27,993 bases of DNA from Lachnospiraceae bacterium. Its GTDB lineage: Bacteria; Bacillota; Clostridia; Lachnospirales; Lachnospiraceae. The stretch covers positions 1 to 27,993 of the forward strand of contig DLZQ01000021.1 in assembly GCA_003447295.1 (NCBI GenBank), given 5' to 3'. The notes below the pieces were generated by a model. It did no database searches. It saw only the letters and a program-made list of their open reading frames with translations, and had not been told where the DNA came from. This document shows, in pieces, positions 21,403 to 27,993 of the stretch. Every line of letters starts with the position of its first letter. Position 1 is the stretch's first letter. A program made the translations under genes and the position numbers.

Positions 21403-21544
21403 AAGTGCAATCAGAACAATCAGAAGATAACATGAAAACTGAGGGAGAAAGCGGAAACGGCAAAACTGACACAGAGCGAAAAGCTGGGGTTACTGTTAAA
21501 TGGTGCACGTAAGGGGGATGTCACCCGGATCTAAAAATGGAGGT

Positions 21545-22324
21545 CTATGCGGTAAGATACCCCCGCATGGCTTTCAGGGCATTTTTTTCGAGACGGGAGA
21601 CCTGGGCCTGGGAGATTCCGATCATGTCGGCGACCTCGGTCTGGGTCTTTCCTTCGAAAAAGCGCAGAGAGATGATATGACGCTCTCTGTCGTTCAGACG
21701 TTTCATGGCTTCACTGAGGGAGAGATGTTCCACCCACGTCTCTTCCTTATTTTTTTTATCACTGATCTGGTCCATGACATAGAGGGTGTCGCCACCGTCG
21801 GTGTAGACCGGCTCGTAGAGGCTCATTGGATTCTGCATGGCATCTAAGGCATAGACGATATCTTCCTTGGAGATACCCACTTCCGCGGCGATCTCTTCCA
21901 CGGTGGGCTCTTTTAGATTTTTTCTCGTCAGTGTATCTCTGGCGTAGATTGCCTTATAGGCGGTATCCTTCAGGGAGCGTGATACACGAATGCTGTTGTT
22001 ATCCCGTAAGAATCTGCGGATCTCCCCGATGATCATGGGAACCGCATAGGTAGAGAACTTCACACCCAGAGTAGCGTCGAAATTGTCGATGGCTTTGATG
22101 AGACCGATGCATCCGATCTGGAACAGATCATCCACGTTCTCCGCACTGCTTGAAAAACGTTTGATCACACTTAGGACCAGACGTAAATTCCCTTCGATAT
22201 AGGTCTCTCGGGCAGCGGTATCTCCTTCGCGGATCTTCGCAAATAAAGCATCCTTGTCTGCCGCCTTTAACAAAGGCAGTTTTGCTGTATTGACGCCGCA
22301 GATTTCCACTTTTCCCTGTACCAT
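21545..22324 (-). CDS. sigG: RNA polymerase sporulation sigma factor SigG
   Basis: The start MVQGKVEICGVNTAKLPLLK (ATG complement at 22322-22324) has GGGAGGT just upstream and gives 259 residues, close to the 260 of Bacillus SigG; the frame extends further but without family likeness. Region 2 ('VDDLFQIGCIGLIKAIDNFD', 'STYAVPMIIGEIRRFLRDNN'), region 3 ('EPTVEEIAAEVGISKEDIVY') and region 4 ('TQTEVADMIGISQAQVSRLE') are complete. SigG directs late forespore genes. It is encoded on the strand opposite to sigE and separated from it by two genes, unlike the usual spoIIGA-sigE-sigG order. Confidence 0.95.
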   Translation of the reverse strand: MVQGKVEICGVNTAKLPLLKAADKDALFAKIREGDTAARETYIEGNLRLVLSVIKRFSSSAENVDDLFQIGCIGLIKAIDNFDATLGVKFSTYAVPMIIGEIRRFLRDNNSIRVSRSLKDTAYKAIYARDTLTRKNLKEPTVEEIAAEVGISKEDIVYALDAMQNPMSLYEPVYTDGGDTLYVMDQISDKKNKEETWVEHLSLSEAMKRLNDRERHIISLRFFEGKTQTEVADMIGISQAQVSRLEKNALKAMRGYLTA

Positions 22325-22476
22325 AGAGACCTCCCGATTACTGAATTTTGTGATAACAACAGTATTCACAGGACTGTGGGAGGATATACTTTGCCGGTAG
22401 AATTTCCAGTATTTGCCGAACAAACGGATGGGAAAGGCATATATTATATATATAGAAAGAAAGCAGGAGTACGCAT

Positions 22477-22710
22477 ATGCTTTTTTCCGAATTAAAATGC
22501 AAAGATGTGATCAATGTCAGAGACTGTAAAAAGCTGGGGCATGTCTGTGATCTGGAATTCGATGAGTGCAGCGGATGCATCTGTAAGATCATGGTGCCGG
22601 GTGGAAACCAGTGGCTGGGATTCCTGCGCTGTGAGCCCAATATTGTCATTCCTTACAAGGACATCCGGCAGATCGGTCCGGACATAATTTTAGTTGACAT
22701 TAACTGCTGA
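22477..22710 (+). CDS. YlmC/YmxH family sporulation protein (PRC-barrel)
   Basis: The 77-residue protein begins MLFSELKCKDVINVRDCKKL and has the short PRC-barrel pattern 'LGHVCDLEFDECSGCICKIM'...'IPYKDIRQIGPDIILVDI' of YlmC/YmxH proteins, small proteins of unknown mechanism found in spore formers. GCAGGAG lies 8 bp before ATG 22477. It is divergent from sigG and upstream of nrdR, a neighbourhood often seen in Clostridia. Confidence 0.88.
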   Translation: MLFSELKCKDVINVRDCKKLGHVCDLEFDECSGCICKIMVPGGNQWLGFLRCEPNIVIPYKDIRQIGPDIILVDINC

Positions 22711-22722
22711 TTCTCTTATAAT
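22694..22722 (+). promoter_or_regulatory. Consensus sigma-A promoter of nrdR
   Basis: TTGACA (22694-22699) and TATAAT (22717-22722) are both perfect and 17 bp apart. The -35 lies inside the last codons of the ylmC-like gene. No clear NrdR-box pair was found next to it. Confidence 0.88.
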
Positions 22723-22763
22723 ATCCGTATAAATAACACGTGGTTTTTAAGAGGAGGATGCCT

Positions 22764-23228
22764 ATGAAATGTCCGTTCTGCAGCCATGAAAATACCAGAG
22801 TGATCGATTCGAGACCGGCGGAAGATAACAATTCCATTCGCCGTCGCCGTGTGTGTGATGAATGCGGCAAGCGATTCACCACTTACGAAAAGATCGAAAC
22901 GATTCCGTTGATCATTATTAAAAAGGACAATAACAGAGAGGCGTATGACCGTGCCAAGATTGAGGCCGGAGTACTCAGAGCCTGTCATAAACGTCCGGTC
23001 AGCGCACAACAGATCACGACCCTGGTGGACGAGGTGGAGAACGAGATCTTCAACCGGGAGGAACGTGAGATCCCCAGCGGAACCATCGGTGAACTTGTGA
23101 TGAACAAGCTGAAGGATCTGGATGCGGTAGCTTATGTAAGATTTGCTTCCGTATATCGGGAGTTCAAGGACGTGAACACCTTTATGGATGAATTAAAGAG
23201 TGTCCTGAATGACAAGAATCACAATTGA
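22764..23228 (+). CDS. nrdR: Transcriptional repressor NrdR
   Basis: A 154-residue repressor of ribonucleotide-reductase genes that reads dATP/ATP. It has the zinc ribbon Cys3-x2-Cys6...Cys31-x2-Cys34 ('MKCPFCSHENTRVIDSRP', 'VCDECGKRFTTYE') and an ATP-cone (~49-139, 'IIKKDNNREAYDRAKIEAGV'). I start at ATG 22764 with GAGGAGG at 22750-22757; an earlier in-frame start (22740) would put extra residues before the zinc ribbon. It has its own strong promoter. Confidence 0.97.
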   Translation: MKCPFCSHENTRVIDSRPAEDNNSIRRRRVCDECGKRFTTYEKIETIPLIIIKKDNNREAYDRAKIEAGVLRACHKRPVSAQQITTLVDEVENEIFNREEREIPSGTIGELVMNKLKDLDAVAYVRFASVYREFKDVNTFMDELKSVLNDKNHN

Positions 23229-23386
23229 TTTCCGGAAGACTTAAGTTTTCGTAAAAACAGTCGATATTATAACTGATAATACGGCCAGATAAAGATAGAA
23301 TTTCGCATGGCATGTGCGATAATGAAAAAGGATAAGCAAGACGGTATTTACAGAATAAGATGAATAAGATTACCGGGAAACAGATA

Positions 23387-23429
23387 CCTCCGCCAATCCG
23401 GCGCAAGCCGGATGACGGAGGCTTTTTTT
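23387..23429 (+). terminator. Strong intrinsic terminator between nrdR and the flippase gene
   Basis: CCTCCG/CGGAGG (23387-23392 with 23416-23421) encloses ATCCGGC-GCAA-GCCGGAT (23396-23413), followed by seven T (23423-23429). The T-run overlaps the stop codon of the convergent minus-strand gene. It ends rightward transcripts from nrdR, 160 bp upstream; on the minus strand the downstream sequence is less T-rich. Confidence 0.88.
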
Positions 23430-24759
23430 AATTTTTTCGGAAGAAACGATACAGACAGAAGAAGTAGATTCCCGCAAGTACCAGCTGGCTGACCAGAATC
23501 CCCCACAGATACCCCTGCATACCGATCAAGGGAATGGCCAAAAATACGAACAACAGCCGGATCAGAAGGCAGACCACGTTGGAGAAAAAGATCCGTCCTG
23601 CCATGCCAAGACCCTGCAAAATGCTGGAGAGAGTGGTATCCAGATACAGAAAGGGACAGATGAAGCCCAGAGTCACGATAAAATGACCGGCCAGTTCACT
23701 GTGGAACAGTTCCGTTCCCATCCAGTCACCCAGAAACAGAAAACCGCACAGACAACAGGCACCCATGAGACTGCAATATTTTACGGTGCGCAGTGTGTCA
23801 CATAAGACGGCTCCAAGGTCTCCTCTGGCATGATTTTCGGAGATGGTGGGCAGGAGAAGCACCGCCACGGAGCCGGTAAGGGCATTAGGGAAAAAGATCA
23901 TGGGCATGGCCATGCCGGTAAGGACACCGTATACACTTAAGGCTGTGGTGGTATCATAACCATAGAGCAGAAGCTTCTGGGGAATGGAGACGGCTTCGAT
24001 ACTCTGTAAAATATTCAGAACGATACGGTTAGCGGTCAGAGGCAGTGCCATACCAAGCAGATTCCGGTAGACCGGAACAGAAGGACGGATATTTTGCAGG
24101 GAAAGAATACTACTGCCCGGATACAGATGTATGTACAGGCAGATCAGAGCGATCAGCATGGAAAAGATCTCGCCCACGGTGAGACCAAGAACCGCGGCAT
24201 TGATGGAGGGAGTACGTCCTTCTGCCAGATCGGCTCCGGTGACGAGAAAGACGCAGCCGACTCTTGCAAGCTGTTCTAAAAGCTGTGTAAGAGCAGGTAC
24301 GGAAGCTTTCTTTTTCCCATAGAAATAACCGTTGATGCAGGCGTGCAGCGCGGCAAAGGGGACAGAGAAGGACAGGATCCGTAGCATGGGTACGGTACGT
24401 GGGTCTTTTAACAGAAAAATACCGATAGAATCCGCAGAGAAAAACAAAAAGGCATTTGTTACAAGAGACAGGGGTAAGGTGATACTGATCCCGGCCAGCA
24501 GCGGCTTTAAATTCGCGGAAGGGTGCTTGGCGCTATCCGCTGCCACATATTTCGAGATGGCGGTCTGGTAACCTGCGGCAGTCAGGGAAAAGGAAAGAGA
24601 CAGCGCCGGACTGAGCAGCTGATAGATGCCCATTCCCTCTTCACCGAAGAGCCTGGACAGATAGATACGGTAGAAAAATCCAATGACACGGGTGATGAGG
24701 CCGGTTGCAGTCAGGATCATAGTACCGAAGATCAGGGGATGACGTTTGGCTTGTTTCAT
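23428..24759 (-). CDS. SpoVB-like polysaccharide flippase (MOP superfamily)
   Basis: A 443-residue membrane protein with about 12 to 14 helices. The N-terminus 'GTMILTATGLITRVIGFFYR' and 'EEGMGIYQLLSPALSLSFSL', with 'AISKYVA', are typical of the stage V sporulation protein B group, relatives of MurJ that move lipid-linked saccharides across the membrane during cortex formation. Start ATG is the complement of 24757-24759; the ribosome site is weak (AAAAAGGG, about 12 bases upstream). Clostridia often have several SpoVB paralogues, so I leave the symbol blank. It is divergent from iscS. Confidence 0.88.
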   Translation of the reverse strand: MKQAKRHPLIFGTMILTATGLITRVIGFFYRIYLSRLFGEEGMGIYQLLSPALSLSFSLTAAGYQTAISKYVAADSAKHPSANLKPLLAGISITLPLSLVTNAFLFFSADSIGIFLLKDPRTVPMLRILSFSVPFAALHACINGYFYGKKKASVPALTQLLEQLARVGCVFLVTGADLAEGRTPSINAAVLGLTVGEIFSMLIALICLYIHLYPGSSILSLQNIRPSVPVYRNLLGMALPLTANRIVLNILQSIEAVSIPQKLLLYGYDTTTALSVYGVLTGMAMPMIFFPNALTGSVAVLLLPTISENHARGDLGAVLCDTLRTVKYCSLMGACCLCGFLFLGDWMGTELFHSELAGHFIVTLGFICPFLYLDTTLSSILQGLGMAGRIFFSNVVCLLIRLLFVFLAIPLIGMQGYLWGILVSQLVLAGIYFFCLYRFFRKN

Positions 24760-24821
24760 AAGCGGATTTTTGACCCTTTTTGGCTTAAAAGATCTTGCAA
24801 AAGTATATTCCGATGACCTTG

Positions 24822-24859
24822 TTGACAGAACAGTAAAGTGAATGCTATCATGAATAGCA
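24822..24859 (+). promoter_or_regulatory. iscS operon promoter with overlapping inverted repeat
   Basis: TTGACA (24822-24827) and TATCAT (24846-24851) are 18 bp apart. TGCTAT-CATGA-ATAGCA (24843-24859) is a perfect 6-bp inverted repeat covering the -10 and the likely start of transcription, a possible operator. No IscR-type gene is near, so any regulator is unknown. Confidence 0.7.
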
Positions 24860-24905
24860 GTAAAATGTGCATGATCAGTTACAAGATATGCAGAAATGAG
24901 GCAAT

Positions 24906-26084
24906 ATGATATATTTAGATAATGCAGCGACTACGAAAACAGCACCGGAGGTCGTAGATGCGATGCTCCCGTATTTCAGTGAATATTACGGCAATGCCAG
25001 CACCATCTACGGTTTGGGCGCCGAGAGTAAAAAGGCTATGGATCATGCCCGCCAGACCATCGCGGACAGCCTGGGAGCGAAGCCGGAAGAGATCTATTTT
25101 ACCGCCGGCGGTTCTGAGTCCGACAACTGGGCATTAAAAGCCACCGCAGAAGCTTATGCTTCCAAGGGAAAACATATTATTACCACGAAGATCGAGCATC
25201 ATGCCATTCTCCATACTTGTGAGTATCTGGAGAAGAGAGGCTTTGAGATCACCTATCTGAATGTGGACAGAGACGGACTGATCAGCCTGGACGAGCTGAA
25301 AGCAGCCATCCGCCCCGATACCATTCTGATCAGCGTGATGTTTGCCAATAACGAGATCGGTACCATCGAGCCTATTGCCGAGATCGGAGAGATCGCGAAG
25401 GAGCACGGCGTATTGTTCCACACCGATGCGGTACAGGCGTATGCGCAGGTTCCCATCAACGTGGACGAGATGCATATTGACATGCTCAGTGCCAGCGGCC
25501 ATAAATTAAACGGCCCCAAGGGCATCGGCTTTTTGTATATCCGTAAAGGCGTAAAGATCCGTTCTTTTGTACACGGCGGAGCGCAGGAGAGAAGCCGCAG
25601 AGCCGGTACAGAGAACATCCCCGGCATCGTGGGACTGGGGGCAGCCGTAGAGCGTGCCATGCGTATCATGGACAGTAAGACCCAAAGGGAGATCGAACTG
25701 CGTGATTATCTGATCGGACGTCTGGAGAACGAGATCCCTCATTGCTGGCTGAACGGTCACCGCACGAAGAGACTTCCGAATAATATCAATTTCTCTTTCC
25801 TGTTTATCGAGGGAGAATCCATGCTGATCATGCTGGACATGAAGGGAATCTGTGCTTCCAGCGGTTCCGCATGCACTTCCGGATCCTTAGATCCTTCCCA
25901 TGTGCTGTTAGCCATCGGTTTAAAGCATGAGGAAGCCCACGGTTCCTTACGTCTGACATTGTCTGAGGATAGCACGAAGGAAGAGATGGATATCGTAGCG
26001 GAAGAAGTGAAGAAAATCGTACAGAGACTGCGGGATATGTCTCCTTTATATGAAGATTTTCTGAAAAATCAGAAGAACAACTAA
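24906..26084 (+). CDS. iscS: Cysteine desulfurase (IscS/NifS family)
   Basis: A 392-residue PLP enzyme that takes sulfur from cysteine for Fe-S clusters and tRNA thiolation. The N-terminal 'MIYLDNAATTKTAPEVVDAM', the 'GGSESDNWALK' motif, the PLP lysine Lys200 ('SASGHKLNGPKG') and the catalytic Cys323 in 'ASSGSACTSGSLDPSHVL' are all visible. ATG 24906 has ATGAGG just before it. The following iscU and mnmA define both uses of the sulfur: the scaffold and 2-thiouridine synthesis. The NIF-type loop around Cys323 groups it with NifS-like enzymes of Clostridia. Confidence 0.97.
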   Translation: MIYLDNAATTKTAPEVVDAMLPYFSEYYGNASTIYGLGAESKKAMDHARQTIADSLGAKPEEIYFTAGGSESDNWALKATAEAYASKGKHIITTKIEHHAILHTCEYLEKRGFEITYLNVDRDGLISLDELKAAIRPDTILISVMFANNEIGTIEPIAEIGEIAKEHGVLFHTDAVQAYAQVPINVDEMHIDMLSASGHKLNGPKGIGFLYIRKGVKIRSFVHGGAQERSRRAGTENIPGIVGLGAAVERAMRIMDSKTQREIELRDYLIGRLENEIPHCWLNGHRTKRLPNNINFSFLFIEGESMLIMLDMKGICASSGSACTSGSLDPSHVLLAIGLKHEEAHGSLRLTLSEDSTKEEMDIVAEEVKKIVQRLRDMSPLYEDFLKNQKNN

Positions 26085-26121
26085 GTAAGAAAGAAGTAGG
26101 AAAGAAGAGGATAACAGATAC

Positions 26122-26559
26122 ATGTACAGTGAAAAAGTAATGGATCACTTTCAGAATCCCAGAAATGTCGGGGAGATCGAGGATGCCAGTGGCGTAGGTA
26201 CCGTGGGTAACGCCAAGTGTGGAGATATTATGAGAATGTTCCTGGACATTGACGAGAACGGGATCATCAGAGAGGCAAAGTTCAAGACTTTCGGCTGCGG
26301 TGCTGCCGTAGCTACCAGCTCCATGGCTACCGAACTGGTAAAGGGCAAGACCATTCAGGAAGCTTTGCAGGTAACGAATAAGGCGGTAATGGAGGCTCTG
26401 GACGGACTGCCTCCCGTAAAGGTACACTGCTCACTTTTGGCAGAGGAAGCCATCCATGCAGCTCTGTGGGATTATGCGGAGAAGAACCACATCACCATCG
26501 AAGGCCTGCAGAAGCCCAAGAACGATATCAGTGAGGGCGAAGAAGAGGAAGATTATTAA
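26122..26559 (+). CDS. iscU: Fe-S cluster assembly scaffold (IscU/NifU type)
   Basis: The 145-residue protein begins MYSEKVMDHFQNPRNVGEIE and has the three cluster cysteines: Cys33 ('NAKCGDIM', with Asp35), Cys59 ('TFGCGAA') and Cys103 ('KVHCSLLAEEA'). It is the NifU N-terminal-domain type, with an acidic tail ending EGEEEEDY. It receives sulfur from the desulfurase encoded 37 bp upstream. The mnmA start follows 5 bp after its stop. Confidence 0.96.
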   Translation: MYSEKVMDHFQNPRNVGEIEDASGVGTVGNAKCGDIMRMFLDIDENGIIREAKFKTFGCGAAVATSSMATELVKGKTIQEALQVTNKAVMEALDGLPPVKVHCSLLAEEAIHAALWDYAEKNHITIEGLQKPKNDISEGEEEEDY

Positions 26560-26564
26560 GATCT

Positions 26565-27644
26565 ATGAAGAAAAAAGTAGTGGTAGGCATGTCCGGAGGC
26601 GTGGATTCCTCCGTGGCAGCCATGTTATTAAAAGAACAGGGTTATGATGTGATCGGTGTCACCATGCAGATCTGGCAGGACGAAGAGGAAGCAGCCAAGG
26701 AAGCTAATGGCGGATGCTGTGGACTGTCTGCGGTGGATGATGCCAGAAGAGTGGCACAGAGACTGGAGATTCCTTATTATGTCATGAACTTTAAAAAAGA
26801 GTTCAAGTGTCATGTCATGGATTATTTTGTGGACGAGTATTTAAGAGGGCATACACCGAATCCCTGCATCGCCTGCAACCGCTACGTGAAGTGGGAATCC
26901 CTGTTACAGAGGAGCTTAGAGATCGGTGCGGATTATATTGCCACGGGACATTATGCGAGGATCGACAGACTGTCTAACGGCCGTTTCGCCATCCGCAATT
27001 CCGTTACGGCGGCGAAGGATCAGACCTATGCGCTGTATAATCTGACCCAGGATCAACTTTCCCATACCCTGATGCCGGTGGGAGAATATACCAAGGACGA
27101 GATCCGTGTCCTGGCAGAGGAGGCTGGACTTCCGGTGGCACATAAGCCGGACAGTCAGGAAATCTGCTTCGTACCGGACAATGATTATGCTTCTTTTATT
27201 GACAGAGAAGCCGGCGAAAAGGTGCCGGGACCGGGCAATTTTGTCACGGAGGACGGCAGGATACTGGGGCATCATAAGGGGATTACCCATTATACCTTAG
27301 GACAGCGCAGAGGATTGGATCTCCCCATGGGAGAGAGGGTGTTTGTTACAGCTATCCGCCCCGGGACCAATGAGGTGGTGATCGGTTCCGATCAGGAACT
27401 TTTCACGGATAAAGTATTATGCGAAAATGTGAATTATATGGCAGTGGAGGATATCACAGAACCCGTCAGGGTACTGGCGAAGATCCGCTATAATCATAAG
27501 GGCGAGCATGGAACGCTTACAAAACAACCGGATGGCAGAGTACTCTGTACCTTCGATGCACCGGTGCGTGCCGCTACACCGGGACAGGCTATGGTGTTCT
27601 ATCAGGGCGAACATGTACTGGGCGGCGGGACCATTGTCCTGTAG
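26565..27644 (+). CDS. mnmA: tRNA-specific 2-thiouridylase MnmA
   Basis: A 359-residue enzyme that makes 2-thiouridine at position 34 of Lys, Glu and Gln tRNAs. The ATP-binding PP-loop 'GMSGGVDSSVAAMLL' (~8-22), catalytic Cys101 ('TPNPCIACNRYVKW') and Cys201 ('DSQEICFVPDNDY') are intact, and the C-terminal beta-barrel region is complete. The ribosome site is weak, so translation probably depends on coupling with iscU. Its place after iscS-iscU fits its need for persulfide sulfur. Confidence 0.97.
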   Translation: MKKKVVVGMSGGVDSSVAAMLLKEQGYDVIGVTMQIWQDEEEAAKEANGGCCGLSAVDDARRVAQRLEIPYYVMNFKKEFKCHVMDYFVDEYLRGHTPNPCIACNRYVKWESLLQRSLEIGADYIATGHYARIDRLSNGRFAIRNSVTAAKDQTYALYNLTQDQLSHTLMPVGEYTKDEIRVLAEEAGLPVAHKPDSQEICFVPDNDYASFIDREAGEKVPGPGNFVTEDGRILGHHKGITHYTLGQRRGLDLPMGERVFVTAIRPGTNEVVIGSDQELFTDKVLCENVNYMAVEDITEPVRVLAKIRYNHKGEHGTLTKQPDGRVLCTFDAPVRAATPGQAMVFYQGEHVLGGGTIVL

Positions 27645-27651
27645 GAAAACA

Positions 27652-27687
27652 AGGATCACTATTTTATATAGTGGTCCTATATTTTTA
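27652..27687 (+). terminator. Terminator of the iscS-iscU-mnmA operon
   Basis: AGGATCACTAT (27652-27662) pairs with ATAGTGGTCCT (27668-27678) with one G-T pair, followed by ATATTTTTA. It begins 8 bp after the mnmA stop. Confidence 0.85.
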
Positions 27688-27760
27688 TCATGGCATGTAA
27701 CAACAACAGCGGGAGCGTGCATATAATAGAAGAAAGCTTTTATAATTCACAGGAGAGACT

Positions 27761-27993
27761 ATGGATTATCGATTTTCGTTTCAGAGACCTATGAGAAGAA
27801 ACAGCTTCTGTTCCATGAAGGGAACGATTGTGGATCTGGTGCCGGCAGGGCAGGGCGGCCGCAGAGCTGATGGATGCCTGTTATTTGCTGCTATCGAGGA
27901 TACGGATGGCAATACGGTGAACTTTTTTATCAACCCCGATACCTATGTGGTGGATTTTACTACGTTGTCAGTGGGAATGATGGCAACCTTCTG
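27761..27993 (+). CDS. Unknown protein, 5' part only
   Basis: ATG 27761 has CAGGAGAG at 27750-27757, and the frame is open for 77 codons to the window edge. The product begins MDYRFSFQRPMRRNSFCSMK and continues with 'GTIVDLVPAGQGGRRADGCL' and 'DGNTVNFFINPDTYVVDF', a small beta-rich, OB-like pattern without membrane segment. I do not recognise a named family. TATAAT at 27722-27727 could be its -10, but no good -35 was found. Confidence 0.7.
   Translation, partial: MDYRFSFQRPMRRNSFCSMKGTIVDLVPAGQGGRRADGCLLFAAIEDTDGNTVNFFINPDTYVVDFTTLSVGMMATF

Noticed and set aside
21413..21544. Short open frame (26 codons) after the VanZ-like gene
   Set aside because: It starts MKTEGESGNG at about 21432 but has no good ribosome site and no recognisable features; chance is the simpler explanation.
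22325..22476. Sigma-G or sigma-E promoter for sigG in the divergent region
   Set aside because: TGAATA appears at a suitable distance, but the matching -10 has only about 3 of 7 expected bases.
23229..23386. Small RNA or small gene between nrdR and its terminator
   Set aside because: The 160-bp gap before the terminator is longer than usual, but I see no promoter, ribosome site or stable fold to support a separate gene.

Overview
The window comes from the chromosome of a spore-forming Clostridia bacterium, most likely a Lachnospiraceae. It carries spoIIGA-sigE, sigG, a ylmC/ymxH-type gene and a spoVB-type flippase beside a division/wall cluster, an NIF-type iscS-iscU-mnmA operon and nrdR. 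Consensus sigma-A promoters and strong AGGAGG-type ribosome sites are common. No tRNA, rRNA, CRISPR array or insertion-sequence transposase was seen.

The left third (about 1-10310) is mobile DNA. Positions 1-1550 (minus strand) look like the left end of a Tn1549-type integrative conjugative element (ICE): a replication-initiator-like gene cut by the window edge, a small helper ORF and a hairpin-containing leader. From about 1850 to 10303 lies what looks like a second integrated element, bounded by helically phased TGGTACTC repeats and ending in an excisionase gene and a Tn916-family tyrosine integrase next to ychF. Its cargo, in order, is: (i) an AT-rich three-gene operon with a DUF4365 PD-(D/E)XK nuclease-like protein between two unknown proteins, a candidate defence module; (ii) a leftward HTH-ankyrin regulator plus a small acidic repeat protein, with a GCATATGC operator array; (iii) a rightward two-gene operon with a ribbon-helix-helix-like protein; (iv) an HTH regulator with an operator filling its own promoter spacer, and a small membrane protein; (v) an 11-bp phased ATTACCT array and a hairpin-rich leader; (vi) a scar joining a DUF5688 fragment to another gene fragment; (vii) a sigma-like regulator, xis and int. 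The integrase has Cys in place of the first catalytic Arg, so the element is probably no longer self-mobile.

The right two thirds are conserved chromosome, apparently more GC-rich: ychF; lgt; the division cluster mraZ-rsmH-ftsL-like-PBP-PBP; the sporulation pair spoIIGA-sigE; a small hypothetical and a VanZ-like gene; sigG on the opposite strand; ylmC-like; nrdR; a spoVB-like flippase; iscS-iscU-mnmA; and the start of an unknown gene. The division cluster goes from the second PBP straight to spoIIGA, with no mraY, murD, ftsW/spoVE, murG, ftsQ or ftsZ. The spoIIGA promoter has consensus -35 and -10 boxes 21 bp apart plus 0A-box-like sites, the arrangement known for Spo0A-activated spoIIG in Bacillus. 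The second PBP starts directly after an intrinsic terminator whose 3' arm contains its ribosome site.

Everything is read by eye from one sequence. Family names rest on remembered motifs and gene order, and the element boundaries are inferred.
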